From: Anaerozeibacter quisquiliarum
Lineage (GTDB): Bacteria > Bacillota > Clostridia > Christensenellales > Aristaeellaceae
Strand: one strand, 5' to 3'
Assembly (NCBI GenBank): GCA_051162045.1
Contig: JBISDI010000018.1
Length of the DNA stretch: 64,000 bases
Shown: positions 25,508-33,679 of the stretch, piece by piece
Position numbering within the stretch: the stretch's first letter is position 1
Layout of the letters: the number at the start of each line of letters is the position of its first letter
Program-made: the position numbers and the translations under genes
Notes under the pieces: generated by a model
Told to the model about the DNA's origin: nothing
Seen by the model: only the letters and a program-made list of their open reading frames with translations
The model's database searches: none

Positions 25508-26493
25508 CCCAGACTAAACGCGTTTTCAAAGACCGCCCGGCGCTTAGGCAAATGCTGAGCAGCAACGGCATCCTGATCGGCTTTCTCGCCATCGTGCTGC
25601 TGCTCGGCATTTTCGCCAAGGGCTTCTTTACCATCGGCAACCTGGTGACCATCCTGAAGCAGGTATCGGCGATCGGCATCGCCACAATCGGCGTGGGCAT
25701 GCTGATTATCATGAACTGCAACGATCTGTCGATCGGCTCGATGTTCGCGCTGTGCGGCGTGACGGCCGGTCTGACTGTGTCGACCGGCACCGGCGGACTC
25801 GGGCTGCCGCCGGTGCTGGGCTTCGCGGTGGGCATCGCGACGGGGGTGGCGTTCGGGCTGCTCAACGGCGCGATCGTGGCCAAGGGGCGGATTCCGGCGT
25901 TCATCGTGACGATGGGCACGCAGTCCATCGCGCGCGGGTTGGCGCTGATCCTGGCGCACGGCATGCCGGTGGGCTCGTTTCCGGCCGCATTCAACTACCT
26001 GGGCACGTCTTCAATCGACGGAAACGGGCTGATTCCGTGGTCGGTCGTCATCTTCCTCGCAATCGTTCTGGGTATGAACTTCGCCATGCGCAAGCTGCCC
26101 ATCGGCCGCTACGCCTACGCGGTAGGCGGCAACGAGGACGCGGCGCGGGTGGCCGGCATCAATGTGGACAAGGTGAAGATGCTGATCTACGTGATCGAAG
26201 GTGCGCTGCTGGGGTTGGCCGGCACGTTGATGGCCTCCCGGCTCAAATCGGCCGCCCCGGCGATGGGCGTGGGGTACGAACTCGACGCCATCGCGGGCGC
26301 GATCATCGGCGGCGTCAGCTTCACCGGCGGCATCGGCACCGTAGGCGGAATGGTATTGGGCGCCATGATGATCGGCGTCATCAACAACGGCATGGATCTG
26401 ATCGGCGTCGAGGCCTTCTACAAGCAGCTGGTCAAGGGCTCGATCATCATCGCCGCGGTGCTGATCGATCGCAAGCGCTCAGGCCGGAGTTAA
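25504..26493 (+). CDS. Sugar ABC transporter permease (RbsC type)
   Basis: A 329-residue permease with eight to ten transmembrane helices and the coupling segment GRYAYAVGGNEDAARVAGINV near residues 202-222. The NDLSIGS region near 75-81 is conserved in ribose- and inositol-type permeases. The start is at 25504, overlapping the ATPase stop. It would work as a homodimer with the ATPase and binding protein encoded upstream. It is the last gene of the operon and is followed by a 208-bp gap, then by a convergent gene. Confidence 0.92.
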   Translation: MTQTKRVFKDRPALRQMLSSNGILIGFLAIVLLLGIFAKGFFTIGNLVTILKQVSAIGIATIGVGMLIIMNCNDLSIGSMFALCGVTAGLTVSTGTGGLGLPPVLGFAVGIATGVAFGLLNGAIVAKGRIPAFIVTMGTQSIARGLALILAHGMPVGSFPAAFNYLGTSSIDGNGLIPWSVVIFLAIVLGMNFAMRKLPIGRYAYAVGGNEDAARVAGINVDKVKMLIYVIEGALLGLAGTLMASRLKSAAPAMGVGYELDAIAGAIIGGVSFTGGIGTVGGMVLGAMMIGVINNGMDLIGVEAFYKQLVKGSIIIAAVLIDRKRSGRS

Positions 26494-26701
26494 AGGAGAC
26501 TCACCCTCGAAACGAACAAGGGGCGGTCGGGATAGGCTGCACTAAACTGCACAGAAAATACGGGGTCATGGTATACTTCCGAGGGAAGGAAAGAAGGCGG
26601 AAACCATGACTGAAAAATGAGCGCGACGGACCTATGGCAGGGAGGTTTGCATACAATTCGGGACGATCTCGTTTTTGGAGCGGAGTCATTTGCATCGGCC
26701 G
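26494..26701. other. Gap between convergent genes with a possible short transposase relic
   Basis: No functional gene seen. At 26606 an ATG with a purine-rich leader encodes MTEK, a stop, then ARRTYGREV in the same frame. This resembles the first residues of IS3-type OrfA proteins but is too short to be sure. A TATACT-like -10 is near 26562. The region has lower GC than its neighbours, consistent with decayed mobile DNA. Confidence 0.3.
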
Positions 26702-27970
26702 CTAGTCCCCGACCATGACGTTCAAGATTTCTACATCGGTGGACTTCATGCCGTCGCGGCCCAGGCGGCCGATGTTGCAGATGGTTTGTTCGATGTCGCG
26801 CCCGACGAGACCGTCGCCGACGTAGAAGGTTTTGTAGTTCTGCGCCATGCGGAAGGAAAGGGTGCCCGCGTTGACGGCGGAGGCGATCTTGGCCGCGCAG
26901 GAGCTCTTTGCGCCATCGCAGACAATACCTCCGACGTTGCACAGCGTGTTGGTAATGGTCATTGATATTTGGTCATACCCACAGCCGGCGAGGAAGGCGA
27001 TACCCGCCGCCGCGCCGCAGGCGGCGCTGACTGCGCCGCAGAATGCCGACAGGTTGCCGATGTGGCGCTTGATGTGGACCGATACGAGATTTGCGAGCAC
27101 AAGCGCGCGCATGAGATCGTCTTCGCCCTTTTCCCAAGTCTCGGCGTACTCGAGCACCGGGAGCGCCACGGTCATGCCCTGGTTGCCGCTGCCTGAGTTG
27201 ATGACCACCGGCATGCTGCATCCGTTCATCCGCGCGTCGGAGCCGGCGGCTGCGCGCGCGGCTGCGCGGCCCTCGACCGTACCGCCCTCGACCGCCATCA
27301 ATAGCTTGCCGACCTCCGCGCCGTAGCCACCCTTGAGCCCCTCGTCGGATATGGCTCGGTTCATCTCGATCTGCCGGGAGAGGATCGGCCGGACATCCTC
27401 AACGTCGAGCGTACGCGCGAATTCGTCGATGCCGCGAACGCTCAGCAGTGATTTGTCGACCCCTTCTTCGGCCTTCGTGCGCTCGGATGATCGGAGCAGT
27501 TCCGCACCGTTTTTTTCGATGCGGGTGATGTTGGTATGCTCACGCTCGACAGTCACCGACGCGCGCTGCCCGCCGCCCGTCGCCTCGATGCATATGTAGA
27601 GTTTATCCTTGCCTTGAGCGTATTTCACGTCGCAGAAGCCCGCCGCAACCAATTCGCGCGTTTGGGCGATATCCGCCTCGGTCACGGACGCGAGCACCTC
27701 GAAGGTCAGCGCCGCGTTGCCGCCGACACAGCCGAGCGTCGCAGCGGCCTTGATGCCGCGCTGTCCGCCGGAGTTGGGGACGGTGACGCTCTTGACGTTC
27801 TTGATGATGTTCCCGCTTAAGTGCGCTACGATGCGCTCCGGGAATGTGCCGAGTACCTCGCGCACCTTTGCGGCGGCAAACGCGATGGCGATCGGCTCCG
27901 TGCAGCCCAGCGCCGGAACCAACTCGTGCCGAAGGATTTTGATATAGCCGTCGTATATCCGCTTATCCAT
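26702..27970 (-). CDS. cyuA: L-cysteine desulfidase family protein (CyuA/UPF0597, serine dehydratase-alpha-like)
   Basis: A 422-residue protein of the CyuA (YhaM)/UPF0597 family, iron-sulfur enzymes that split L-cysteine into pyruvate, ammonia and sulfide. Seen are the N-terminal ALGCTEPIAIAFAAA with Cys23, GGNAAL and a VVINSGSGNQG loop. A C-terminal cysteine cluster (GCGYDQIS, TLCNVGG, VCDGAKSSCA) is expected to hold the 4Fe-4S centre. The gene starts at 27970, 21 nt after the GntR regulator, so they form one unit. It faces away from a LIV-type transporter operon that ends in a probable ATC hydrolase, an enzyme that yields a cysteine derivative. A shared role in thiol amino-acid use is plausible. 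Confidence 0.82.
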   Translation of the reverse strand: MDKRIYDGYIKILRHELVPALGCTEPIAIAFAAAKVREVLGTFPERIVAHLSGNIIKNVKSVTVPNSGGQRGIKAAATLGCVGGNAALTFEVLASVTEADIAQTRELVAAGFCDVKYAQGKDKLYICIEATGGGQRASVTVEREHTNITRIEKNGAELLRSSERTKAEEGVDKSLLSVRGIDEFARTLDVEDVRPILSRQIEMNRAISDEGLKGGYGAEVGKLLMAVEGGTVEGRAAARAAAGSDARMNGCSMPVVINSGSGNQGMTVALPVLEYAETWEKGEDDLMRALVLANLVSVHIKRHIGNLSAFCGAVSAACGAAAGIAFLAGCGYDQISMTITNTLCNVGGIVCDGAKSSCAAKIASAVNAGTLSFRMAQNYKTFYVGDGLVGRDIEQTICNIGRLGRDGMKSTDVEILNVMVGD

Positions 27971-27991
27971 GCCAAAGAACTCCTATGAGCG

Positions 27992-28624
27992 TTATTTGAG
28001 CGTTCGAAACGTATTGATGTCTCGCCTGAGCGCGTCGACCGCCCCGTCGCGGTCATGGCGGCGAATGCATTCGACAATCTGCCGGTGCAGAATTGACGGC
28101 TGCATGAAGGCGCTGTCCTGCCAACGGTCCCAGTAGAGTTGAAGATAGGCGCGCATCGACGTGTCGAGCGCCGCGCGCAGCTGGCCGTAGATGAACTCGT
28201 TTTCCGCAAAAGACACGAGAGTCAGGTGAAAGTTGAGCGTGCCGCTCCAATAGTCCTTGGCGTCGTTCTGGGACAGGAACAGAAATTCGGTTTCGACAAC
28301 GCTCTCCAGCCTGCACAACTGCGTCGGGGTGATGTCGTCAAAGCTCTCCATTAAGCATCCGCATTCGAGCATCGTACGAAACTGCAAGATGTCTCGGATG
28401 TTTCGGTCGGTATAGCGCACGACGATATACCCCAGCCTCGGCACACTGCGCAGCACGCCCTGCGAGCACAGCTCGACCAGCGCCTCGCGCACAGGGGATT
28501 TGGAAACCTCAAGCTTTTCAGCGAGCCGCTTTTCGTTGATCACACTATCCGCCGTGTATTCGCCGTTGATGATGCCGCGCAGTACCGCGGCATAGACCTT
28601 GCTTTTAAGCGTCCCGCTAGTCAT
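27992..28624 (-). CDS. GntR-family (FCD domain) transcriptional regulator
   Basis: A 210-residue regulator with an N-terminal GntR winged helix (INEKRLAEKLEVSKSPVREALVEL near residues 29-52). The C-terminal helical FCD/FadR-type domain has conserved histidines near residues 130 and 178, which usually bind a metal and a carboxylate ligand. It is transcribed from the divergent control region at 28683-28711 and is followed by cyuA. It probably represses cyuA and the opposite LIV/DhaKL operon until the substrate is present. Confidence 0.88.
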   Translation of the reverse strand: MTSGTLKSKVYAAVLRGIINGEYTADSVINEKRLAEKLEVSKSPVREALVELCSQGVLRSVPRLGYIVVRYTDRNIRDILQFRTMLECGCLMESFDDITPTQLCRLESVVETEFLFLSQNDAKDYWSGTLNFHLTLVSFAENEFIYGQLRAALDTSMRAYLQLYWDRWQDSAFMQPSILHRQIVECIRRHDRDGAVDALRRDINTFRTLK

Positions 28625-28682
28625 ATCAGCATACCACGCCAGCCTTCGGCTTCCTCTCTATGGGCATTAACCATCGTTATAT

Positions 28683-28711
28683 ATAATATGCTATATTGCC
28701 CACTCTGTCAA
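28683..28711 (-). promoter_or_regulatory. Sigma-A promoter of gntR-like/cyuA unit
   Basis: On the minus strand, TTGACA (28711-28706), a 17-nt spacer and TATTAT (28688-28683). Transcription would start near 28676, about 50 nt upstream of the GntR start. The -35 lies only 19 bp from the -35 of the divergent promoter at 28731-28759. Confidence 0.75.
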
Positions 28712-28730
28712 CCATCTTTTCAGTTTCTTG

Positions 28731-28759
28731 TTGACACCCCGTTGCATGCATGTTATAAT
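28731..28759 (+). promoter_or_regulatory. Consensus sigma-A promoter of the LIV/DhaKL operon
   Basis: TTGACA at 28731-28736, a 17-nt spacer and TATAAT at 28754-28759, a perfect match to consensus. The predicted start near 28766 gives a leader of about 158 nt before the first gene. Such a strong promoter suggests control by a repressor. Confidence 0.88.
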
Positions 28760-28794
28760 TGCGCCGTAAATCGACGCTTGCGCTTGTGGCTTGC

Positions 28795-28837
28795 TGAGCA
28801 TATTAGCAAATCGAAGCTCATTGAGCATATCAGCAAA
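28795..28837 (+). repeat. Two 16-bp direct repeats in the LIV operon leader
   Basis: TGAGCATATTAGCAAA (28795-28810) and TGAGCATATCAGCAAA (28822-28837) differ at one base and are spaced 27 bp apart. They lie 36-78 bp downstream of the -10. They could be regulator sites for the GntR protein or parts of an RNA structure. Further on, an 8-bp hairpin (AAGGCCGC with its complement) spans about 28860-28884. Confidence 0.6.
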
Positions 28838-28923
28838 CCCAGTCCGGCCATGGGTTTTTGAAGGCCGCACGCAGACCGCGGCCTTTAAAATAGAGAAAAT
28901 CAAAGAAGGGGAGTATCCACAGC

Positions 28924-30045
28924 ATGAAGAAGATCTTTACCATTCTCCTGACCCTCGCGCTGCTCGTGCCCAGTTTCGCCTTAGCCGAGGGCGGAACAAT
29001 CAAGATCGCTGTCGCCGCCCCGATGACGGGCGACAACGCCGAGTATGGCATCGGCTTTGCCAACGCGGCGAAGCTGATGGCTTCCGAGTGGAACGCCAAG
29101 GGCGGCGTTAACGTGGGCGGCTCGGCCTACCAGATCGAGATCGTCGAGTTCGACGACAAGTCCGACTCCGACGAGGCCGCGATCATCGCCGAGAAGATCG
29201 TATCCGACGGCGATATCTGGGGCATCATCGGCCACTTCGCGTCTGGCATCTGCATGGTTGCCGCGCCGACCTATCAAGACGCCGAGTATGTCAACATCAG
29301 CCCCTCGGCCTCCCATAAGGACTACTCCTCGATCGGCGACTACATCTTCCGCAACAACACAGTCATCACGGTCGAGACCAAGACCGGCGCGGAAATAGCC
29401 GTGAAGGACCTCGCCGGCAAGAACATCGGCGTGCTGTCTATCGACACCGAGTGGGGCCAGTCTGCCGGCAACGCGATGGAGGATAATATTAAGGCACTCG
29501 GCGGCAACTTCGCGCTGCGCCAAGAGGTCTCCACCGACGCGGTCGACTTCGCGACCGAGATCGCGAACTTCAAGGCGGCGAATTGCGACGTCATCATGGT
29601 CGCCGGCATGTACGGAACGCTTGCCCCGTTCGCCGTAGCGGCTAAGAACAGCGACTTCGACGTGAAACTGGTCGGCTGCTCCAACGCCTACACCGACAAC
29701 CTGATCAAGATAGCGGGTGATGCCGCCAACGGCATCTACGCCCCGGTGTCCTTCTTTGCAGGCAACACCGACGAGCGCGTTCAAACCTATGTCACGGCGT
29801 ATACCGATACCTACGGCGCAGCGCCGTCCGCGCTGACCACGCAGGCATATGACTCGGTAGGCATCCTGCTCTCGGCCATCGAGCGCGCCGGCAAGCTCGA
29901 CCGCGCGGCCATCAGAGATGAGATGTACAAGACCGAGTACGACGGCATGTCCGGCTACACGACCTTCGACGAGGGCGGCGATGCCCAGAAGGTGTTCACC
30001 AAGATCACGGTCGACGGCGGTATTTTCAAGCTGGCAGAGTTCTAA
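28924..30045 (+). CDS. LivK-type branched-chain amino acid/amide ABC transporter binding protein
   Basis: A 373-residue binding protein of the peripla_BP_6 (LivK/AmiC-like) family. A Sec signal peptide covers residues 1-21 (MKKIF, ALAEGG) and again lacks a lipobox cysteine. The mature part begins TIKIAVAAPMTGDNAEYGIGF and later shows GIIGHFASG, a VNISPSAS loop and TQAYDSVGILLSAI. The ATG at 28924 is preceded by AAGGGGAG. It is first in the operon, driven by the promoter at 28731-28759, and is followed by a hairpin. The family binds amino acids, amides, urea or aromatic acids. The ligand here may be a cysteine-related compound, judged only from context. Confidence 0.9.
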   Translation: MKKIFTILLTLALLVPSFALAEGGTIKIAVAAPMTGDNAEYGIGFANAAKLMASEWNAKGGVNVGGSAYQIEIVEFDDKSDSDEAAIIAEKIVSDGDIWGIIGHFASGICMVAAPTYQDAEYVNISPSASHKDYSSIGDYIFRNNTVITVETKTGAEIAVKDLAGKNIGVLSIDTEWGQSAGNAMEDNIKALGGNFALRQEVSTDAVDFATEIANFKAANCDVIMVAGMYGTLAPFAVAAKNSDFDVKLVGCSNAYTDNLIKIAGDAANGIYAPVSFFAGNTDERVQTYVTAYTDTYGAAPSALTTQAYDSVGILLSAIERAGKLDRAAIRDEMYKTEYDGMSGYTTFDEGGDAQKVFTKITVDGGIFKLAEF

Positions 30046-30076
30046 AAAGCGACCGTTGCAGCGTTAGAGGGCCTTG

Positions 30077-30117
30077 TTCCCCTCCATTCTCCTCCTTCGG
30101 AGAGGAATGGAGGGGAA
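30077..30117 (+). terminator. Hairpin between livK-like and livH-like genes
   Basis: A 13-bp inverted repeat (TTCCCCTCCATTC with its complement) closes a 15-nt inner region that itself can pair (TCTCC with GGAGA). It starts 32 nt after the livK-like stop. No T run follows. It shares its CCCCTCCATTC arm with the palindromic elements in the spoIIIA operon and probably tunes the binding-protein to permease ratio. Confidence 0.65.
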
Positions 30118-30210
30118 TGGAAGGACGCTCGATCCCATCCAGCCCCCGCAAAGCCAATCCAACGGAAGGAGACTGTCGCCGGTGCCTACGGCGCGGCGAC
30201 GCAGTAACGT

Positions 30211-31098
30211 ATGCAGACATTGATCGGTACTGTGATCAACGGCCTCGCGCTAGGCATGGCGTACGCACTAATCGCCGTCGGATATTCAATGGTGTTCGGC
30301 GTGTTGCGGCTCATCAACTTTTCGCACGGCGCGGTCTACGCGTTCGGTGCGTATATGGTGTATTTTTTTGTCTCCTTGGAATTCGGCCTGTTTCCGGCAA
30401 TTCTGCTGTCGGTCATTACCTCGGGCGCGCTCGCGCTGCTGATCGACAAGACAGCGCTGGAGCCCTTGAGAAAGAAAAAATCCATACCCATCGCGACACT
30501 CATCACGACGATCGGCGTGTCCTTCATCATTCAAAACGTGCTGTCGATTGAATACGTGTTCGGCAGTGAGAAACGGGGCTTTCCCTCGCTGAATCTGTTC
30601 CCGAACGTTATCATCGGGCACATCACGATCCAGTCGAGTCAAATCATCATGCTCGTGGTGGCGATCGCGCTGCTCATGGTGCTGACCTTTATTGTGGGCC
30701 ATACCAAGATCGGGCTGGCGATGCGCGCGACCGAGCAGAACAGCAAGGCCGCGAACCTGATGGGCATCAACGTCAACTTCGTGATCTCGTTCACCTTCTT
30801 CATCGGCGGCGCGTCGGCGGCGATCGCGGGTTCGCTGATCGGCGGCTACTATCAGGTCATATCGCCGACGATGGGCTCGCTGATCGGCTTAAAGGCATTT
30901 TCCGCCGCAGTCGTGGGCGGCATCGGCATCCTGTATGGCTCGGTCGTCGGCGGGCTCGTTGTGGGCGTCGCGGAAACGCTGGCCGCGCAGTACCTCGGAA
31001 GTAATGTGCGCGATCCGATGGCCTTCGTCATCCTGATCCTGATTCTCATCATCAAGCCGACCGGCATTTTCGGCAAGAAAGGCATTTCGAAGGTGTAA
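30211..31098 (+). CDS. LivH-type ABC transporter permease
   Basis: A 295-residue permease with eight hydrophobic helices. It contains the LivH start segment NGLALGMAYALIAVGYSMVFGVLRLINFSHG and the coupling loop GLAMRATEQNSKAANLMGIN near residues 169-188. No ribosome site sits directly before the ATG at 30211. An AAGGAG is about 40 nt upstream with a GTCGCCG/CGGCGAC hairpin between. It is paired with the LivM-type permease 3 nt downstream. Confidence 0.92.
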   Translation: MQTLIGTVINGLALGMAYALIAVGYSMVFGVLRLINFSHGAVYAFGAYMVYFFVSLEFGLFPAILLSVITSGALALLIDKTALEPLRKKKSIPIATLITTIGVSFIIQNVLSIEYVFGSEKRGFPSLNLFPNVIIGHITIQSSQIIMLVVAIALLMVLTFIVGHTKIGLAMRATEQNSKAANLMGINVNFVISFTFFIGGASAAIAGSLIGGYYQVISPTMGSLIGLKAFSAAVVGGIGILYGSVVGGLVVGVAETLAAQYLGSNVRDPMAFVILILILIIKPTGIFGKKGISKV

Positions 31099-31101
31099 CG
31101 C

Positions 31102-32166
31102 ATGAAGAACAAGCGATTCGGTTCCATCCGGGAAAACGGCTTGCTGTACGTGTTCGAGCACTTCGTCAACGCCTATAAGTGGCCGCTGCTCGTTGCGTTC
31201 GGCCTGCTGGCCGTTTCGGTTCCCTACCTCGGGCTCAGCCGCGCGACGCTGCGGCTGCTCACAATGATCGCGCTTTACTCAATGCTGGGCATGGGCCTCA
31301 ACGTACTGGTCGGCTACACCGGGCAGGTGTCGCTCGGCCACGCGGGCTTCTACGGCATCGGGGCGTACACCTGCGCGCTGTTGCAAGTGCGCTTGGGCTT
31401 GGCCTTCTGGCCATCGCTTGCGGTCGCGGGCGTGTTCACGGCGCTGATCGGCTTCCTGCTGGGCCTGCCGACACTGCGGCTGTCAGGCGCCTATCTGTCG
31501 ATCGTGACCCTCGGCTTCTGCGAGGTCGTGCAGATGATCCTCAAGCAGTGGGAGAGCGTGACGTTTGGCAACTACGGCGTGCGCAACATCCCTAAGCCCG
31601 AACTGTTCGGCCACACCTTCAACCTGCAAAACGGCGGCTTCTACCAGATCATCCTGGTGCTGGCGGTGCTAGCGGCGGTCGCCTGCCTCGCGATCAAGCG
31701 CTCGAAGACCGGCCGCGCATTCCTCGCCATCCGCGACGACGAACTCGCTGCGACGATGATGGGCATCAAGACCTCCCGCTACAAGATATTGGCCTTTGTG
31801 ATCTCCGCGTTCATCACCGGGATCGCGGGTGGATTCTACTCGGTCATCAACAACGGCTACATCGAGCCGACGAACTTCGTGTTCAACATCTCGGTGCTGA
31901 TCATCAGCGTGGTCATCGTCGGCGGGCTGGGAACGATCCGCGGCATGGTGTTTGGCGCGGCGCTGCTGTTGCTGTTCCCTGAGGTGTTCCGCGGGCTCAA
32001 CGAATGGCGCTTCGTGATCTACGGCGTACTGCTGGTGCTGATGATGCAGTTTCGGCCGCAGGGTGCGCTCGGGTGGCAGTCGACGCTGCCCTACCAACTG
32101 TCCAGCAGGACCCGACGCGAGCTCGACCGGCTCGGGTTTTCCGCGGACCTGCGGAAGGGGGCGTAG
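31102..32166 (+). CDS. LivM-type ABC transporter permease
   Basis: A 354-residue permease with about ten helices. It has the LivM hallmark LNVLVGYTGQVSLGHAGFYGIGAYTCAL near residues 68-95 and the ATPase-contact segment GRAFLAIRDDELAATMMGI near 208-226. The start at 31102 is 3 nt after the LivH stop, and the ATPase gene begins 3 nt after its stop. It completes the heterodimeric channel. Confidence 0.92.
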   Translation: MKNKRFGSIRENGLLYVFEHFVNAYKWPLLVAFGLLAVSVPYLGLSRATLRLLTMIALYSMLGMGLNVLVGYTGQVSLGHAGFYGIGAYTCALLQVRLGLAFWPSLAVAGVFTALIGFLLGLPTLRLSGAYLSIVTLGFCEVVQMILKQWESVTFGNYGVRNIPKPELFGHTFNLQNGGFYQIILVLAVLAAVACLAIKRSKTGRAFLAIRDDELAATMMGIKTSRYKILAFVISAFITGIAGGFYSVINNGYIEPTNFVFNISVLIISVVIVGGLGTIRGMVFGAALLLLFPEVFRGLNEWRFVIYGVLLVLMMQFRPQGALGWQSTLPYQLSSRTRRELDRLGFSADLRKGA

Positions 32167-32169
32167 GCT

Positions 32170-32946
32170 GTGTTTCTGAACGTCAAAGATATCACCATGC
32201 AGTTTGGCGGCCTGCGCGCGGTCGATGGCGTGAGTTTCCACGTGGACGAGGGCGAGATTATAAGTCTGATCGGCCCAAACGGCGCGGGCAAGACGACGGT
32301 GTTCAACATGCTGACCGGCGTCTACCAAATCACGGGCGGCTCGATGGAGTTTTGCAGCGATAAGCTCAAGGGCAGGATGCCGCAGGACATCGTGAGGTTG
32401 GGCATCGCGCGCACCTTTCAGAACCTACGGCTGTTCCCGAAGCTGCGCGTCATTGAAAACGTGCTGGTCGGCATGCACGTGGGTACAAAGTATTCTTTCC
32501 TCTCGAGCCTGTTCCGAACAGGCAGCTTCCGGCGCGAGGAGAGCGACAAGACCGTGCGCGCAATCGAGATACTCGAGAGCATCGGCCTTCGTCGCCACAT
32601 CAACAGCTATGCGGAGAGCCTGCCCTACGGCGAGCAGCGCAAGGTCGAGATCGCGCGCGCGATGGCGACCGACGCGAAGCTCTTGCTGCTCGACGAGCCG
32701 GCCGCGGGCATGAACCCGGCGGAGAGCGAGGATCTGCTGCGCTTCATCCGTAGCCTCAAGCAGAAGGGCTACACAATCCTGCTGATCGAGCATGACATGA
32801 ACGTGGTCATGAATATCTCCGACCGCATCTACGTGCTCGACCACGGCAAGCTCATCGCCGAGGGACTGCCCAAAGAGATCGCCAACAACCGGTGCGTCAT
32901 CGACGCTTACCTGGGAGGGGAGCGGAAAAAGCATGCTGAGCATTGA
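32170..32946 (+). CDS. LivG-type ABC transporter ATP-binding protein
   Basis: A 258-residue ATPase. Walker A is GPNGAGKTTVFNMLTG near residues 36-51 and the RTFQNLRLF Q-loop follows near 83. The signature is LPYGEQRKVEIARAMA near 150-165 and Walker B LLLLDEPAAGMNP near 169-181. The GTG at 32170 follows a GGAAGGGGG site. It ends 14 nt inside the LivF gene, so the two ATPases are translated together. Confidence 0.93.
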   Translation: MFLNVKDITMQFGGLRAVDGVSFHVDEGEIISLIGPNGAGKTTVFNMLTGVYQITGGSMEFCSDKLKGRMPQDIVRLGIARTFQNLRLFPKLRVIENVLVGMHVGTKYSFLSSLFRTGSFRREESDKTVRAIEILESIGLRRHINSYAESLPYGEQRKVEIARAMATDAKLLLLDEPAAGMNPAESEDLLRFIRSLKQKGYTILLIEHDMNVVMNISDRIYVLDHGKLIAEGLPKEIANNRCVIDAYLGGERKKHAEH

Positions 32947-33679
32947 AAAGCTCCACGTGAGCTACGGCCCGATCAACGCGCTAAAGGGCATCTCCATGGA
33001 AGTCGGCGAGGGTGAGATCGTGACGCTGATCGGCTCGAACGGCGCGGGCAAGTCGACGACGCTCGGTGCCATCACCGGGCTTGTGCGCGCGGCCTCGGGC
33101 GCGATCCGCTTTCGCGGCAAGGACATCACGAACCTGCCGCCCTACAAGATCGTCGAGGCCGGCATCAGCCTGTCGCCCGAGGGGCGAGAGGTGTTCCCGG
33201 CGCTGACGGTGCACGAGAACCTCAAGCTGGGCGCGTACACGCGCGGGGACAAAAGCGAGATCGATGCGTCCTTCGATCGCGTGTACGAGCTGTTCCCCAG
33301 GCTCCGCGAGCGCGCCTTACAGACCGCCGGCACACTCTCCGGCGGTGAGCAGCAGATGCTCGCCATCGGCCGAGCGCTCATGAGCCGGCCGAGGCTGCTG
33401 CTGCTCGACGAGCCGTCGATGGGGCTCGCACCGAACCTCGTGCTCATGATCTTTGACCTGATCGAGTCGATTAACAAGCAGGGTACGACGATTCTGCTGA
33501 TCGAGCAAAACGCAAACATGGCGCTGTCCATCGCACACCGCGCCTATGTGCTGGAGACCGGCAATATCGCCATATCCGGCCCGGCGGCGGAGCTGTCGGA
33601 GGATCCCCGCGTAAAAAACGCATATCTCGGAGGGAATGCGCACTGCGCCGAGCATCAGCCGAAAGGAGAAACGATATGA
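32933..33679 (+). CDS. LivF-type ABC transporter ATP-binding protein
   Basis: A 248-residue ATPase with Walker A GSNGAGKSTTLGAITG near residues 34-49, signature LSGGEQQMLAIGRAL near 134-148 and Walker B LLLLDEPSMGLAP near 154-166. A short C-terminal tail extends past the usual YLGG end. The start overlaps LivG, and the stop overlaps DhaK (ATGA), tying the transporter directly to the kinase genes. Confidence 0.93.
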   Translation: MLSIEKLHVSYGPINALKGISMEVGEGEIVTLIGSNGAGKSTTLGAITGLVRAASGAIRFRGKDITNLPPYKIVEAGISLSPEGREVFPALTVHENLKLGAYTRGDKSEIDASFDRVYELFPRLRERALQTAGTLSGGEQQMLAIGRALMSRPRLLLLDEPSMGLAPNLVLMIFDLIESINKQGTTILLIEQNANMALSIAHRAYVLETGNIAISGPAAELSEDPRVKNAYLGGNAHCAEHQPKGETI

